Assembly: GCF_030283145.1 (NCBI RefSeq)
Contig: NZ_JASNWE010000001.1
Span: forward strand, 1,363,751-1,427,750
Source: Actinomadura xylanilytica
Lineage (GTDB): Bacteria; Actinomycetota; Actinomycetes; Streptosporangiales; Streptosporangiaceae
Length of the DNA stretch: 64,000 bases
Reading direction: 5' to 3'
The translations under genes were made by a program, and so were the position numbers. Of this stretch, positions 53,946-61,756 are shown in pieces. Below the pieces are notes generated by a model. The model made no database searches and had not been told where the DNA came from. It worked only from the letters and a program-made list of their open reading frames with translations. Every line of letters starts with the position of its first letter. Position 1 is the first letter of the stretch.

Positions 53946-54120
53946 GTTCGCCAGCCCTTTCCCCTGATGCCTCGAACACGTAGTGGGTCTGCACGACTAC
54001 AGTGAGCGAGCCGACGGGACATGACTGAGGGGCCACCGCCGCGGACGGTGGCCCCTCAGCCGCTGTACTTCGCCGTGGTATCCGTCAGAGACGGACGACC
54101 GCGCTCACGAAGAGGTGACG
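53946..54120 (-). promoter_or_regulatory. Precursor-synthetase intergenic region: hairpin plus shared promoter motif
   Basis: Downstream of the precursor stop lies a perfect 14-bp stem, CTGAGGGGCCACCG/CGGTGGCCCCTCAG (54025-54038/54046-54059), 7-nt loop. It should terminate or attenuate transcription leaving the precursor gene. Closer to the synthetase, the minus-strand 14-mer GCTCACTGTAGTCG (53994-54007) lies 49 nt before its start. The identical 14-mer (54308-54321) lies 32 nt before the precursor start. Both genes therefore probably have matching promoters. Confidence 0.7.
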
Positions 54121-54276
54121 CTAGGCCTGCGTGCTGAAGTCGTCACACAGGCGAGTCATGCCCCAGTGACAGACGGTGCAGCTACCGGCCTGGTAACCGG
54201 GGGCCTCCGAGGGAACCGCCTCGAGGGCGACGAACTCGAAGTTGCCGGCGTCACGCGGCTCGAGAAGAGCGGACAT
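54121..54276 (-). CDS. Lanthipeptide precursor peptide
   Basis: A 51-residue peptide with a very strong AAGGAGG site before its ATG. The leader is about residues 1-31 (MSALLEPRDAGNFEFVALEAV, then PSEAPGYQAG), with an acidic amphipathic FEFVALEAV segment like class III/IV leaders. The predicted core is the last ~20 residues, SCTVCHWGMTRLCDDFSTQA. It has Ser/Thr at 32, 34, 41, 48 and 49 and Cys at 33, 36 and 44, so up to three rings could form. It lies directly upstream of the synthetase on the same strand, with an ABC exporter divergent. The exact cleavage site is unknown. It could be a lanthipeptide, labionin-containing or simple thioether peptide. Confidence 0.88.
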   Translation of the reverse strand: MSALLEPRDAGNFEFVALEAVPSEAPGYQAGSCTVCHWGMTRLCDDFSTQA

Positions 54277-54307
54277 GTGTCCTCCTTGGATACGTTGTGC
54301 GTTCTTG

Positions 54308-54321
54308 CGACTACAGTGAGC
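54308..54321 (-). promoter_or_regulatory. Promoter-proximal 14-mer of the precursor gene
   Basis: Minus-strand GCTCACTGTAGTCG, identical to the 14-mer before the synthetase gene. It lies 32 nt before the precursor ATG, where a -10 region or activator site is expected. Which of the two it is cannot be told from sequence. Confidence 0.55.
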
Positions 54322-54408
54322 AACATAGCGGCACTGAGTTCCACCTGTCATCCCCCTCGCGAAAACCATGTACGAGCAAAACCGAGCGGCAGCCCGGGAG
54401 GCCGTAAA

Positions 54409-55518
54409 ATGATCACTCGGTACCTGCGCCCCACCAGGTATTTCACCGCCGGGACCCGCCACGGCCCCCCCTCCGAAGATGTCGAACCGGCGCCCGCGAT
54501 CCGCGCCCGCGCCCTGGCCAAGACCTATCCGGACGGCGCGGCCGTCCGGGGCGTCGACCTCACGGTCGGCGCGGGCGAGACCTTCGGGTTCCTCGGGCCG
54601 AACGGCGCGGGCAAGACGACCACGATCTCGATGCTCTGCACGCTGACCGCCCCCACGTCCGGACGGGCCTGGGTGGCCGGGCACGACGTCGCTGCGGCCT
54701 CCCACCAGGTGCGCAGGCACATCGGCCTGGTCTTCCAGGAGATGACGCTCGACCAGGGGCTGACCGCGTGGGAGAACCTCCGGTTCCACGCCCGGCTGTA
54801 CGGGCTCCCGACCGCGGTCGCGCACGAGCGCGCCGCCGCTCTGCTCGACCTGGTCGAGCTGGGCGACCGCCGCGACAGCCTGGTCCGCACGTTCTCCGGG
54901 GGGATGAAGCGCCGGCTGGAGATCGTGCGCGGGCTGATGCACCGCCCCCGGGTGCTGTTCCTGGACGAGCCGACCCTCGGGCTCGACCCGCAGACCCGGG
55001 CGCAGATCTGGGACCACCTGCACCAGCTCCGGCGGCGCGAGACGATCACGCTGTTCCTGACCACGCACTACCTGGACGAGGCCGAGCAGTGCGACCGGAT
55101 AGCGATCATCGACGAGGGCCGGATCATCGCCGAGGGCTCGCCCGACCGGCTGAAGAGCGTGATCGGCGCCGACCGGGTCGAGCTGCGCACCCGCGACGAC
55201 ACGGCCGCCGCCGAGCGGCTGCGCACCGAGTTCGGGCTCGACGTCGACTTCATCCCGCAGGGGCCGGGCGACCCCGGGGGCGGTGCGGACGGGAGTGAGG
55301 GCGGAGGTGCCGGGAGGCTGTCGGTCCGGGTGGCCGACGGCGCGGCGTTCGTCCCGCGGCTGTGCGCGGGCCTCGGCGTCGCGGTCGAGTCGGTCACGGT
55401 GGTCCGGCCGAGCCTCGACGACGTCTTCTTCCACTACACCGGGCGCAACATCCGCGAGGACGGGGCTCCGCGGCTCCCGGGCGCGCGCGTCCCGCTGACC
55501 CCGGAGGCACGCTCATGA
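54409..55518 (+). CDS. ABC exporter ATP-binding protein (lanthipeptide locus)
   Basis: A 369-residue DrrA-like ATPase with an N-terminal ~35-residue extension. Walker A is GPNGAGKTTTISML, the signature is FSGGMKRRLEIVRGL, Walker B is VLFLDEPTLGLDP, and the H-loop is LTTHYLDEAEQC. A C-terminal regulatory region (VTVVRPSLDDVFFHYTG) is typical of daunorubicin-resistance-type ATPases. The start follows GGGAGG. It is divergent from the precursor gene, 132 bp away, and coupled to the permease. Likely exporter or immunity system for the lanthipeptide, by context. Confidence 0.92.
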   Translation: MITRYLRPTRYFTAGTRHGPPSEDVEPAPAIRARALAKTYPDGAAVRGVDLTVGAGETFGFLGPNGAGKTTTISMLCTLTAPTSGRAWVAGHDVAAASHQVRRHIGLVFQEMTLDQGLTAWENLRFHARLYGLPTAVAHERAAALLDLVELGDRRDSLVRTFSGGMKRRLEIVRGLMHRPRVLFLDEPTLGLDPQTRAQIWDHLHQLRRRETITLFLTTHYLDEAEQCDRIAIIDEGRIIAEGSPDRLKSVIGADRVELRTRDDTAAAERLRTEFGLDVDFIPQGPGDPGGGADGSEGGGAGRLSVRVADGAAFVPRLCAGLGVAVESVTVVRPSLDDVFFHYTGRNIREDGAPRLPGARVPLTPEARS

Positions 55519-56366
55519 CCGCCGTCCAGGCCGAACCGGCGCTGCCCGGAAGCGGGCGCCTCACCGACGAGCTGCGCGCCATCCAGGTGGTGTGGCACCG
55601 CGACATGCTGCACTACCAGCGCGACCGGATCAAGGTCCTGGTCACGCTGCTCCAACCGGCGCTGATGCTGCTCGTGCTGGGCGCCGGGCTGTCCGCGCTG
55701 CTGCCCACCTCGGCGCAGGGCGCCGACTACCGCACCTTCCTGTTCCCCGGCATGCTGGTGATGACGGTGCACAGCCCGGCGATCGGGGCCGGGGTCTCGC
55801 TGGTCAGCGACCGGCAGATGGGGTTCCTGCGCGAGATGGTCGTCGCGCCGGTCCGGCGCGAGACGCTGCTGGTCGGCAAGTGCCTGGGCGGCGCGACCGT
55901 CGCCGCCTGCCAGGGCGCGCTGCTGCTGCCGCTGGCCGGGATCGCGCGGGTCCCCTATGACCCGGTCCTGCTGGCGCTGCTGCTCGGCGAGATGGTGCTC
56001 ATCGCGCTGATGCTGACGGCGTTCGGCATGCTGCTGGCCGTCACCGTGCGGCGCACCGAGACCTTCCACGCGCTGCTGAGCCTGCTGATGATGCCGCTGA
56101 TCTTCCTGTCCGGGGCGATGTTCCCGGCGGCCGGGCTGCCGGGCTGGCTGAGCTGGGCGGTGACGCTCAACCCGGTGAGCTACGCGGTGGACGCGCTGCG
56201 CCGGACGATCACGGGCCGGCTGACCGGGCCCATCCCCGACCGGCTGTTCACCGGGCCGCACTGGGGCGGGTGGGCGCCGCCCGTCCAGCTGGAGCTGCTC
56301 CTGATCGGCGTCGTCGGGGTGGTCATGCTCGTCCTCGGGGGGCGCCGCTTCGGCCGCTCCGAGTGA
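55515..56366 (+). CDS. ABC exporter permease (ABC-2 type)
   Basis: A 283-residue permease with six helices. The ABC-2 pattern is clear: LVTLLQPALMLLVLGAGLSAL, FPGMLVMTVHSPAIGAG, and MPLIFLSGAMFPAAGLPGWLSWAVTLNPVSYAVDALRR (two adjacent parts). The ATG overlaps the ATPase stop. It has no peptidase C39 domain, so leader removal must be done by another protease. It ends 14 bp before the convergent acyltransferase gene. Confidence 0.92.
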   Translation: MTAVQAEPALPGSGRLTDELRAIQVVWHRDMLHYQRDRIKVLVTLLQPALMLLVLGAGLSALLPTSAQGADYRTFLFPGMLVMTVHSPAIGAGVSLVSDRQMGFLREMVVAPVRRETLLVGKCLGGATVAACQGALLLPLAGIARVPYDPVLLALLLGEMVLIALMLTAFGMLLAVTVRRTETFHALLSLLMMPLIFLSGAMFPAAGLPGWLSWAVTLNPVSYAVDALRRTITGRLTGPIPDRLFTGPHWGGWAPPVQLELLLIGVVGVVMLVLGGRRFGRSE

Positions 56367-56380
56367 GGACGGCCGCCCGT

Positions 56381-57490
56381 TCAGTCGCGCGCGGGCGCGG
56401 GCGTGGGCGCGGGCGTGGGCGTGGGCGCGGGCTCGACGGGTGGGGGCTCTGGCGCGCGCAGTGGTTTCAGGGACGCGCGGAGCCCCGCCCGCAGCCACGC
56501 CTGGCCGGGACGTTCGATCAGCCGGTGCACGCCGTAGGCGAGCAGCAGCGAGGCCGCGGTGGTCAGGGCCAGCGCCGCCCAGCGGTTCAGGTCCGGGTAG
56601 GCACGGTCCAGCAGCGGCAGCGCGATCTGCGAGTGGGTCAGGTACAGCGGGTAGGTCAGCGCGCCGAGCAGCGTCAGGCCGGGCCACCGCACGCGGCGCA
56701 GCCGGCCGGTCGCGACCAGGGCCAGCACCAGGAAGATCCCGGTGACGGCGGCGGCGACCACCCGCTCGTCCGAGCCCTTGAACACGGTCCCGGCGCGCCA
56801 GGCGCCCCAGTGCAGCGCCAGCAGCCACGACGCCGCGACGTAACCCCACAGCAGCAGCGTCGGGCCGTGCCGGTGGATCAGGAAGAGCGCCATGCCGCCG
56901 ACGAAGTACGGACTCCAGGTCGGCACGAGCATCACCTGGAGCAGCTTGCCGCCCGCCTCGTCGGCGAAGACGCCGCCGAGCAGCCACGCCGCCATGAAGA
57001 CCAGGCACGACCGGTAGGTGATGCCGATCCCGGCGAGCACCGCGACCAGCACGTAGAAGTGCAGCTCGACCCAGAGCGTCCAGTAGACGGCGTCGACGTT
57101 CGGCACGCCGAGGCCGCCCTGGAGCATCGTGAGGTTGGGCACCACCAGGCCGGGAACCCCGTTGCCGAGATGGAACGCGCCGTAGACCACGGCGCCGAGC
57201 AGCACGCTCGCCCAGTACGCGGGCATCAGCCGCACCAGCCTGGAGACGCCGAACTCCCCCGGGCCGCGCCCCCACGCGCTCATCAGGATCACGAACCCGC
57301 TGACCGCGAAGAACAGGTCGACGCCGAGGTAGCCGTACCGCGTCACGGCCGCGAGGCCGCCGAACAGCTCGCGCGCGGGGTCCGGCCACGGCCCGGCCCC
57401 GCCGAACCCGGTGAAGTGGTAGAGCACCACCGCCAGCGCGGCGAGGAAGCGCAGCAGGTCGAGTTCGCGGAGGCGGTCGGCTCGGGTCAC
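56381..57490 (-). CDS. Acyltransferase 3 family membrane protein
   Basis: A 369-residue integral membrane O-acyltransferase. The catalytic-type start is RELDLLRFLAALAVVLYHFTGFGG, with the conserved Arg and His. About ten helices and the YLGVDLFFAVSGFVILMS segment follow. The C-terminus has Pro-Thr-Ala repeats encoded by a simple GC-rich repeat. Such enzymes O-acetylate cell-wall polymers, lipids or natural products. Its neighbour is an SGNH protein, and the two families often cooperate. A role in lanthipeptide tailoring is only positional guesswork. Confidence 0.9.
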   Translation of the reverse strand: MTRADRLRELDLLRFLAALAVVLYHFTGFGGAGPWPDPARELFGGLAAVTRYGYLGVDLFFAVSGFVILMSAWGRGPGEFGVSRLVRLMPAYWASVLLGAVVYGAFHLGNGVPGLVVPNLTMLQGGLGVPNVDAVYWTLWVELHFYVLVAVLAGIGITYRSCLVFMAAWLLGGVFADEAGGKLLQVMLVPTWSPYFVGGMALFLIHRHGPTLLLWGYVAASWLLALHWGAWRAGTVFKGSDERVVAAAVTGIFLVLALVATGRLRRVRWPGLTLLGALTYPLYLTHSQIALPLLDRAYPDLNRWAALALTTAASLLLAYGVHRLIERPGQAWLRAGLRASLKPLRAPEPPPVEPAPTPTPAPTPAPARD

Positions 57491-57694
57491 CCGCGGAAGG
57501 CTGGCGGGATCGGATGGCGTCCGGCGAGCCGCAACGTGATGCCGCGGTGAACTGCGCGTGTAGGCGACGGCGCGTCAGGCGAGAGTCCCGCATCGCCTTG
57601 TACGGCGGCTCTGCGGACCGTCCGGACCGGGCCCGGAGCGGCGGTGTCATCAGTAGGATGCCGCTGACGCCCCCCCGGAACTTGGTGGTACCTG

Positions 57695-58456
57695 ATGACG
57701 ATTGGCCGCGCCCGCCGCGGCGCGGCGATCCTCGCGCTGTGCCTCGGCCCGCTGACGGCGACCGGTTGCACCGCCTTCGCTGGCGAGGTCCACCCGAAGC
57801 GCACGGCTTCGGCGGCGCCGGCCGCCGGGCCGGGCAGCTCCAAGGCCCCCGTCGTGATGTTCCTCGGCGACAGCTACACCGTCGGCGAGCGGGGCAGCAA
57901 GCCCGAGCGGACCTATGCGATGGCGCTGGGGCGGCTGCTCGGGTGGCAGGTCATCGTCGGCGGGCGGGGCGGCACCGGGTTCGTCGCGGGCGGCGACCGG
58001 CGGTCCTCGTTCATCCAGTCGTTCGAGAGCCAGCTCGGCTGGCGGCCGGCGCCCGACCTGCTGGTGGTGGCGGGCGGGCACAACGACTACGGCTTCCCGG
58101 CCCCGGAGGTGTCCGGCGCCGCGCAGATCGTGCTCGAACGCGCCCGGCAGCGCTGGCCCGCCACCCGCGTCGTGCTGATCGGCCCGCTCTGGGGCAACGA
58201 CACGCCGCCGGCGTCGGCACTGGCCGTCCGCGACGGACTGAGCGGGCTGGCGCAGCGGTTCGGCCTCCAGTTCATCGATCCGATCGCCGAGCACTGGATC
58301 ACCGGCAACCGGGTGAACGGCACCGGCAACGCGGCCCGGCTCATCCAGCGCGACGGGACGCACCCGACCCCCACGGGCCACCGCTACGTGGCCACGCGGC
58401 TCGCCGCCGACTTCCGGCGGCTCGGCCTGGCGCATCCTTCCCACACCGGACGCTAG
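57695..58456 (+). CDS. SGNH/GDSL hydrolase lipoprotein
   Basis: A 253-residue exported hydrolase. Signal peptide with lipobox LTATGC (Cys ~26) predicts membrane anchoring. Block I is FLGDSYTVG (catalytic Ser), block II contains Gly in GGRGGTGF, block III is GGHNDYG, and block V is RDGTHPTPTGHRY (Asp/His). It is divergent from the acyltransferase gene, so acyl addition and removal on an extracellular glycan is a plausible shared theme. Actual substrate unknown. Confidence 0.9.
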   Translation: MTIGRARRGAAILALCLGPLTATGCTAFAGEVHPKRTASAAPAAGPGSSKAPVVMFLGDSYTVGERGSKPERTYAMALGRLLGWQVIVGGRGGTGFVAGGDRRSSFIQSFESQLGWRPAPDLLVVAGGHNDYGFPAPEVSGAAQIVLERARQRWPATRVVLIGPLWGNDTPPASALAVRDGLSGLAQRFGLQFIDPIAEHWITGNRVNGTGNAARLIQRDGTHPTPTGHRYVATRLAADFRRLGLAHPSHTGR

Positions 58457-58520
58457 TCGGTGTCTATTCGGGTAGGGAAGGGTCCGTCAGGGTGCCTCAG
58501 CCATCGCGCGAGCGCGTTGC

Positions 58521-58562
58521 CTGCCCGGTGAGGTGAAGCCGAAGGCGAGCCTCACCGGGCAG
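58521..58562. terminator. Bidirectional hairpin between SGNH gene and egtD
   Basis: CTGCCCGGTGAGG at 58521-58533 and CCTCACCGGGCAG at 58550-58562 form a perfect 13-bp stem with a 16-nt loop. Flanking GCGAGCGCG (from 58509) and CGCGCTCGC extend pairing partially. It lies between convergent genes. Confidence 0.7.
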
Positions 58563-58610
58563 ATCGCGAAGCGATGTCGCGCTCGCCCAAGCTCGGTCGG
58601 CGTCCGAGCC

Positions 58611-58637
58611 GCCAGGCGAGGATGCCGGGCCGGGCTG
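58611..58637. repeat. Dispersed repeat copy (second at 51186-51211)
   Basis: A 26-bp block beginning CCAGGCGAGGA and ending GCCGGGCCGGGCT is shared, with one C/T difference, with the terminator region at 51186-51211. In both places it is 3' of convergent genes. It may be a small REP-like element or a recurring terminator module. Confidence 0.5.
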
Positions 58638-58644
58638 AAAGGGG

Positions 58645-59595
58645 TCAAACAGAGCGGGCCAGGCTGAGGGAGAAGTCGCCGGCCTCGTCGGTCCAGAATC
58701 CGGCGAGCGCGAGTCCGGCGGCGCCGAGTTCCGATTCCAGGCGCTCGCGCCGGAACTTGGCGGAGATCTCGGTGCGGGTCTCCTCCCCGGCAGCGAACGC
58801 CACCTCCAGGTCGAGGCCGCCGATGCGGACGGTCTGGTCGCGGGTGGACCGCAGCCGCATCTCGATCCACTCGTCGGCCGCGTTCCAGCGCGCGACGTGC
58901 TCGAACGCGGTGACGTCGAAGTCGGCGTCCAGGTCGCGGTTGATGACGTGCAGGACGTTGCGGTTGAACTCGGCGGTGACGCCCGCGGCGTCGTCGTAGG
59001 CGCGGACGAGGCGGTCCACGTCCTTGATCAGGTCGGCGCCGATCAGCAGCGCGTCGTCCTCGCCCATGGTGGCGCGCAGGCCGCCGAGGAAGCCGATGCG
59101 GGCGGCGGGCGGCATGTTGCCGACCGTCCCGCCGAGGAAGGCGATCAGCCGCCGGTCGCCGCCGGGCAGCAGGTCCAGGTGCTGCTCGTAGTCGGCGACC
59201 ACGGTGCGGACGGTGAGTCCGGGATGGTCGGCGGCGATCTGCCCGGCGGCCTCCTCGAGGAAGTCGCCGCTCACGTCGACCGGGACGTACGAGCGCAGCG
59301 TGCCGTGCAGGGCGTCCAGCAGCACCCGGGTCTTCTCCCCCGAGCCCGCGCCGAGCTCCAGCAGGGTGCGGGCGCCGGTGGCGGCGGCGATCTCGGGGGC
59401 CCGCGCGGTGAGGATCTCGCGTTCGCGGCGGGTCGGGTAGTACTCCTCCAGTTTGGTGATCTCCTCGAAGAGCGCGCTGCCGCGCTCGTCGTAGAACCAC
59501 TTGGGCGGCAGCGACTTGGGCGTGCCGGTGAGCCCCTCCCGGACGTCCTGGCGGAGCGTCTTGGCGAGGTCGTCGGCGGTCAGGAACCGGTCCAT
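58645..59595 (-). CDS. egtD: L-histidine N-alpha-methyltransferase
   Basis: A 316-residue SAM-dependent enzyme making hercynine from histidine. The N-terminal block is LPPKWFYDERGSALFEEITKLEEYYPTRRE (in two parts), the SAM site is LLELGAGSGEKTRVLL, and the substrate-binding region is FLGGTVGNMPP, with FNRNVLHVINRDLDADFD following. The ATG at 59595 has AAGGAG upstream; a longer frame to 59649 is not supported. It is the fourth gene of the egtABCD run, 50 bp after egtC. Confidence 0.96.
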   Translation of the reverse strand: MDRFLTADDLAKTLRQDVREGLTGTPKSLPPKWFYDERGSALFEEITKLEEYYPTRREREILTARAPEIAAATGARTLLELGAGSGEKTRVLLDALHGTLRSYVPVDVSGDFLEEAAGQIAADHPGLTVRTVVADYEQHLDLLPGGDRRLIAFLGGTVGNMPPAARIGFLGGLRATMGEDDALLIGADLIKDVDRLVRAYDDAAGVTAEFNRNVLHVINRDLDADFDVTAFEHVARWNAADEWIEMRLRSTRDQTVRIGGLDLEVAFAAGEETRTEISAKFRRERLESELGAAGLALAGFWTDEAGDFSLSLARSV

Positions 59596-59645
59596 CGGGT
59601 TCTCCTTCTGAGCGGGGCACGGCGGAACGGGGCGGCGCGGTCGGT

Positions 59646-60383
59646 TCACAGGGGGGTCATGCGCACTCCTGACACCAGGTCGGCGGTCACCAGGGACCGT
59701 TCGGGGACGGCCTGCCAGCCGGGGCCGCCGTCGAGCGGCTCCGAGGCGATCCTGATCTCCGCGGGGGTGGCGCGGACGAAGAGGGAGTCGCCCCAGGTGG
59801 TGGCGGCCAGCGCGACGCCGTCGGCGGCGAGCAGGTTGTAGCGGCCGGGGGCGAGGCCGGCGACGTCGCGGATGACGCCGGCGAGGCCGTCGCCGAGGGA
59901 CTCACCCACACGCCAGCGCCGGGCGGCGATGGCGAAGAGCAGCGCCGAGTCGACGGGCGCCCGCGCGTCCTGCACGCCGCCGAGGTCGCCGGCCAGGTTC
60001 CGCAGCCTGTCCTCCACGCCGGCGAAGTCGTCGATCGTGCCGTTGTGGCTGAACAGGCGTGATCCGGCGCGGAAGGGCTGAGCGCATGACTCGTCCACCG
60101 GGAATCCGGAGGTGGCGGACCGGATCGCGGCCACCGCGCAGGTGCTCCGCACGACGCCCGCGACCTCGCGGAAGGAGGTGTCGGTCCAGATCGGCTGGGC
60201 CCGGCGGAACCGCACCGGCGTGCGGTCGCGGTCGTACCAGCCGATGCCGAACCCGTCGGCGTTGAGGAGGTTGCCCTGCGTCATGCGCGGGGCGTACGAC
60301 TGCTGTTCCAGCGAGTGCTCACCGTCGTAGACGAGCGCGCGCAGCGACGTCGCCGGGCCGAGGTATCCGAGGTGCCTGCACAT
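59646..60383 (-). CDS. egtC: Gamma-glutamyl hercynylcysteine S-oxide hydrolase
   Basis: A 245-residue class II glutamine-amidotransferase-like hydrolase. ATG at 60383 exposes Cys2 (MCRHLGYLG) as the Ntn nucleophile after Met removal; the GTG one codon upstream would bury it, so it is rejected. Other family segments are LLNADGFGIGWY, FSHNGTIDDF and PVDSALLF. It removes the gamma-glutamyl group from the EgtB product. The start overlaps the egtB stop by one base. Confidence 0.95.
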   Translation of the reverse strand: MCRHLGYLGPATSLRALVYDGEHSLEQQSYAPRMTQGNLLNADGFGIGWYDRDRTPVRFRRAQPIWTDTSFREVAGVVRSTCAVAAIRSATSGFPVDESCAQPFRAGSRLFSHNGTIDDFAGVEDRLRNLAGDLGGVQDARAPVDSALLFAIAARRWRVGESLGDGLAGVIRDVAGLAPGRYNLLAADGVALAATTWGDSLFVRATPAEIRIASEPLDGGPGWQAVPERSLVTADLVSGVRMTPL

Positions 60384-61756
60384 CACCGGGCCTCCGCATC
60401 ACGCGCCAGCCGGAAGCCGCTGAAGATCTGCCGACGGATCGGGAAGTCCCAGTTGCGGAACGTGCCGCGGACGGCCAGCGGGTGGGTGGCCCAGGACCCT
60501 CCGCGCAGCACCTTGTAGCCGGGTCCGAAGAAGACCTCGGAGTACTCCCTATAGGGGAAGGACCGGAATCCCGGGTAGCCGTGGAAGTCGGACGAGGTCC
60601 ACTCCCAGACGTCCCCGACGAGCCGCCTCACCCCGTACGCCGAGGCGCCCGCCGCGTACGACCCGGCCCCGGCGGGACGCAGCAGGCGCTGGCCCAGGTT
60701 CGCGCGGCCCTCTTCATAGGCGTCGCCCCAGGGGTAGCGGCGCGGCCGTCCGGTGCCGGGATCCCAGCGGGCGGCCTTCTCCCATTCGGCCTCGGTGGGG
60801 AGGCGTCGACCCGCCCATCGGGCGTACGCGTCCGCCTCGTACCAGCACACGTGCTGCACGGGTTCGCCGGACGGGACGGGTTCGGTGCGTCCGAATCGTC
60901 TCCGCAGCCACTGGCCGCCCTCGCGGAACCAGAACCCGGGGGCGCGCTTGCCGCCGGACGTCCGCCACTCCCAGCCCTTCGGGTCCCACCAGCGGCGCTC
61001 GTCGTAACCTCCGGCTTCCATGAAGGCGAGGTAGGCGGCGTTCGTGACGGGTTCGGCGTCGATGAAGTAGGCGGGCAGGTCCACGATGTGGCCGGGGCGT
61101 TCGTTGTCGTAGGCCCATGGATCCTCGGACGTGCCCATCTCGAACGGGCCCGCGCCGATGAACACCTCGCCGCACGCAGGCGCGGTGTCCCCTGGCACGC
61201 TCCGCGGCCGGCCCTCCGGCTGCGCGTCGTCCGCCGCATCGTCGGGCGGGGGTTCGAGCAGGGCAGGGGCGCCCTCGCGGAGCTGGTGCGTGGCGAGCAT
61301 CGTCTCGTCGTGCATGTGCTCGTGCTGGACGACCATCCCGTACACGAACCCGCCCGAGGTGAGCGGGTCGGCCGGGTCGAACCGCGCCGCCGGGAGGGAG
61401 TCGAGCACCTTCGCGCGCACCGTGGCGATGTAGGCGGCGGCCTCGCGCGGCGGCAGCAGCGGCAGCGCCGGGCGTTCCGCGCGGGGATGCTCGAACGCGT
61501 CGTACAGGCCGTCGATCTCGGGCCGCATCGGCTCGGCGCCCGTCGCGGCGCGCAGCAGCCACAGCTCCTCGTAGTTGCCGATGTGGGCGAGGTCCCAGAC
61601 GAGCGGGGACATCAGCGGGGACACCTGCGCGGTGAGCGCGTCCTCGTCCAGGACGGCGACGGTGAGGCCGAGGCTGCGGTCGCGCGCCGAGCCGAGCTCG
61701 CCGGCGATCAGTTCCTTGAGCGCGTGCTCGCCCGGCGGGCTCACGGGGTCGGCCAT
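60383..61756 (-). CDS. egtB: Hercynine oxygenase / sulfoxide synthase
   Basis: A 457-residue non-haem iron enzyme joining hercynine and gamma-glutamylcysteine with O2. The DinB-like N-terminal half carries the iron motif QHEHMHDETML (about residues 141-151). An earlier His is in PLVWDLAHIGNYEELW. The C-terminal half is the sulfatase-modifying-factor fold (PTEAEWEKAARWDP; VLRGGSWATHPLAVRGTFRNWD). GAGGAGGAG precedes the ATG. It overlaps egtA by 16 nt. Confidence 0.96.
   Translation of the reverse strand: MADPVSPPGEHALKELIAGELGSARDRSLGLTVAVLDEDALTAQVSPLMSPLVWDLAHIGNYEELWLLRAATGAEPMRPEIDGLYDAFEHPRAERPALPLLPPREAAAYIATVRAKVLDSLPAARFDPADPLTSGGFVYGMVVQHEHMHDETMLATHQLREGAPALLEPPPDDAADDAQPEGRPRSVPGDTAPACGEVFIGAGPFEMGTSEDPWAYDNERPGHIVDLPAYFIDAEPVTNAAYLAFMEAGGYDERRWWDPKGWEWRTSGGKRAPGFWFREGGQWLRRRFGRTEPVPSGEPVQHVCWYEADAYARWAGRRLPTEAEWEKAARWDPGTGRPRRYPWGDAYEEGRANLGQRLLRPAGAGSYAAGASAYGVRRLVGDVWEWTSSDFHGYPGFRSFPYREYSEVFFGPGYKVLRGGSWATHPLAVRGTFRNWDFPIRRQIFSGFRLARDAEAR

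Noticed and set aside
54121..54140. The precursor peptide ends FSTQA, which recalls the FxSxx-COOH signature, and an FxsT-like gene is in the window.
   Set aside because: FxSxx needs Ser at the third position from the end; here it is Thr. There is no radical-SAM maturase, whereas a lanthipeptide synthetase is directly adjacent and the core has three Cys.
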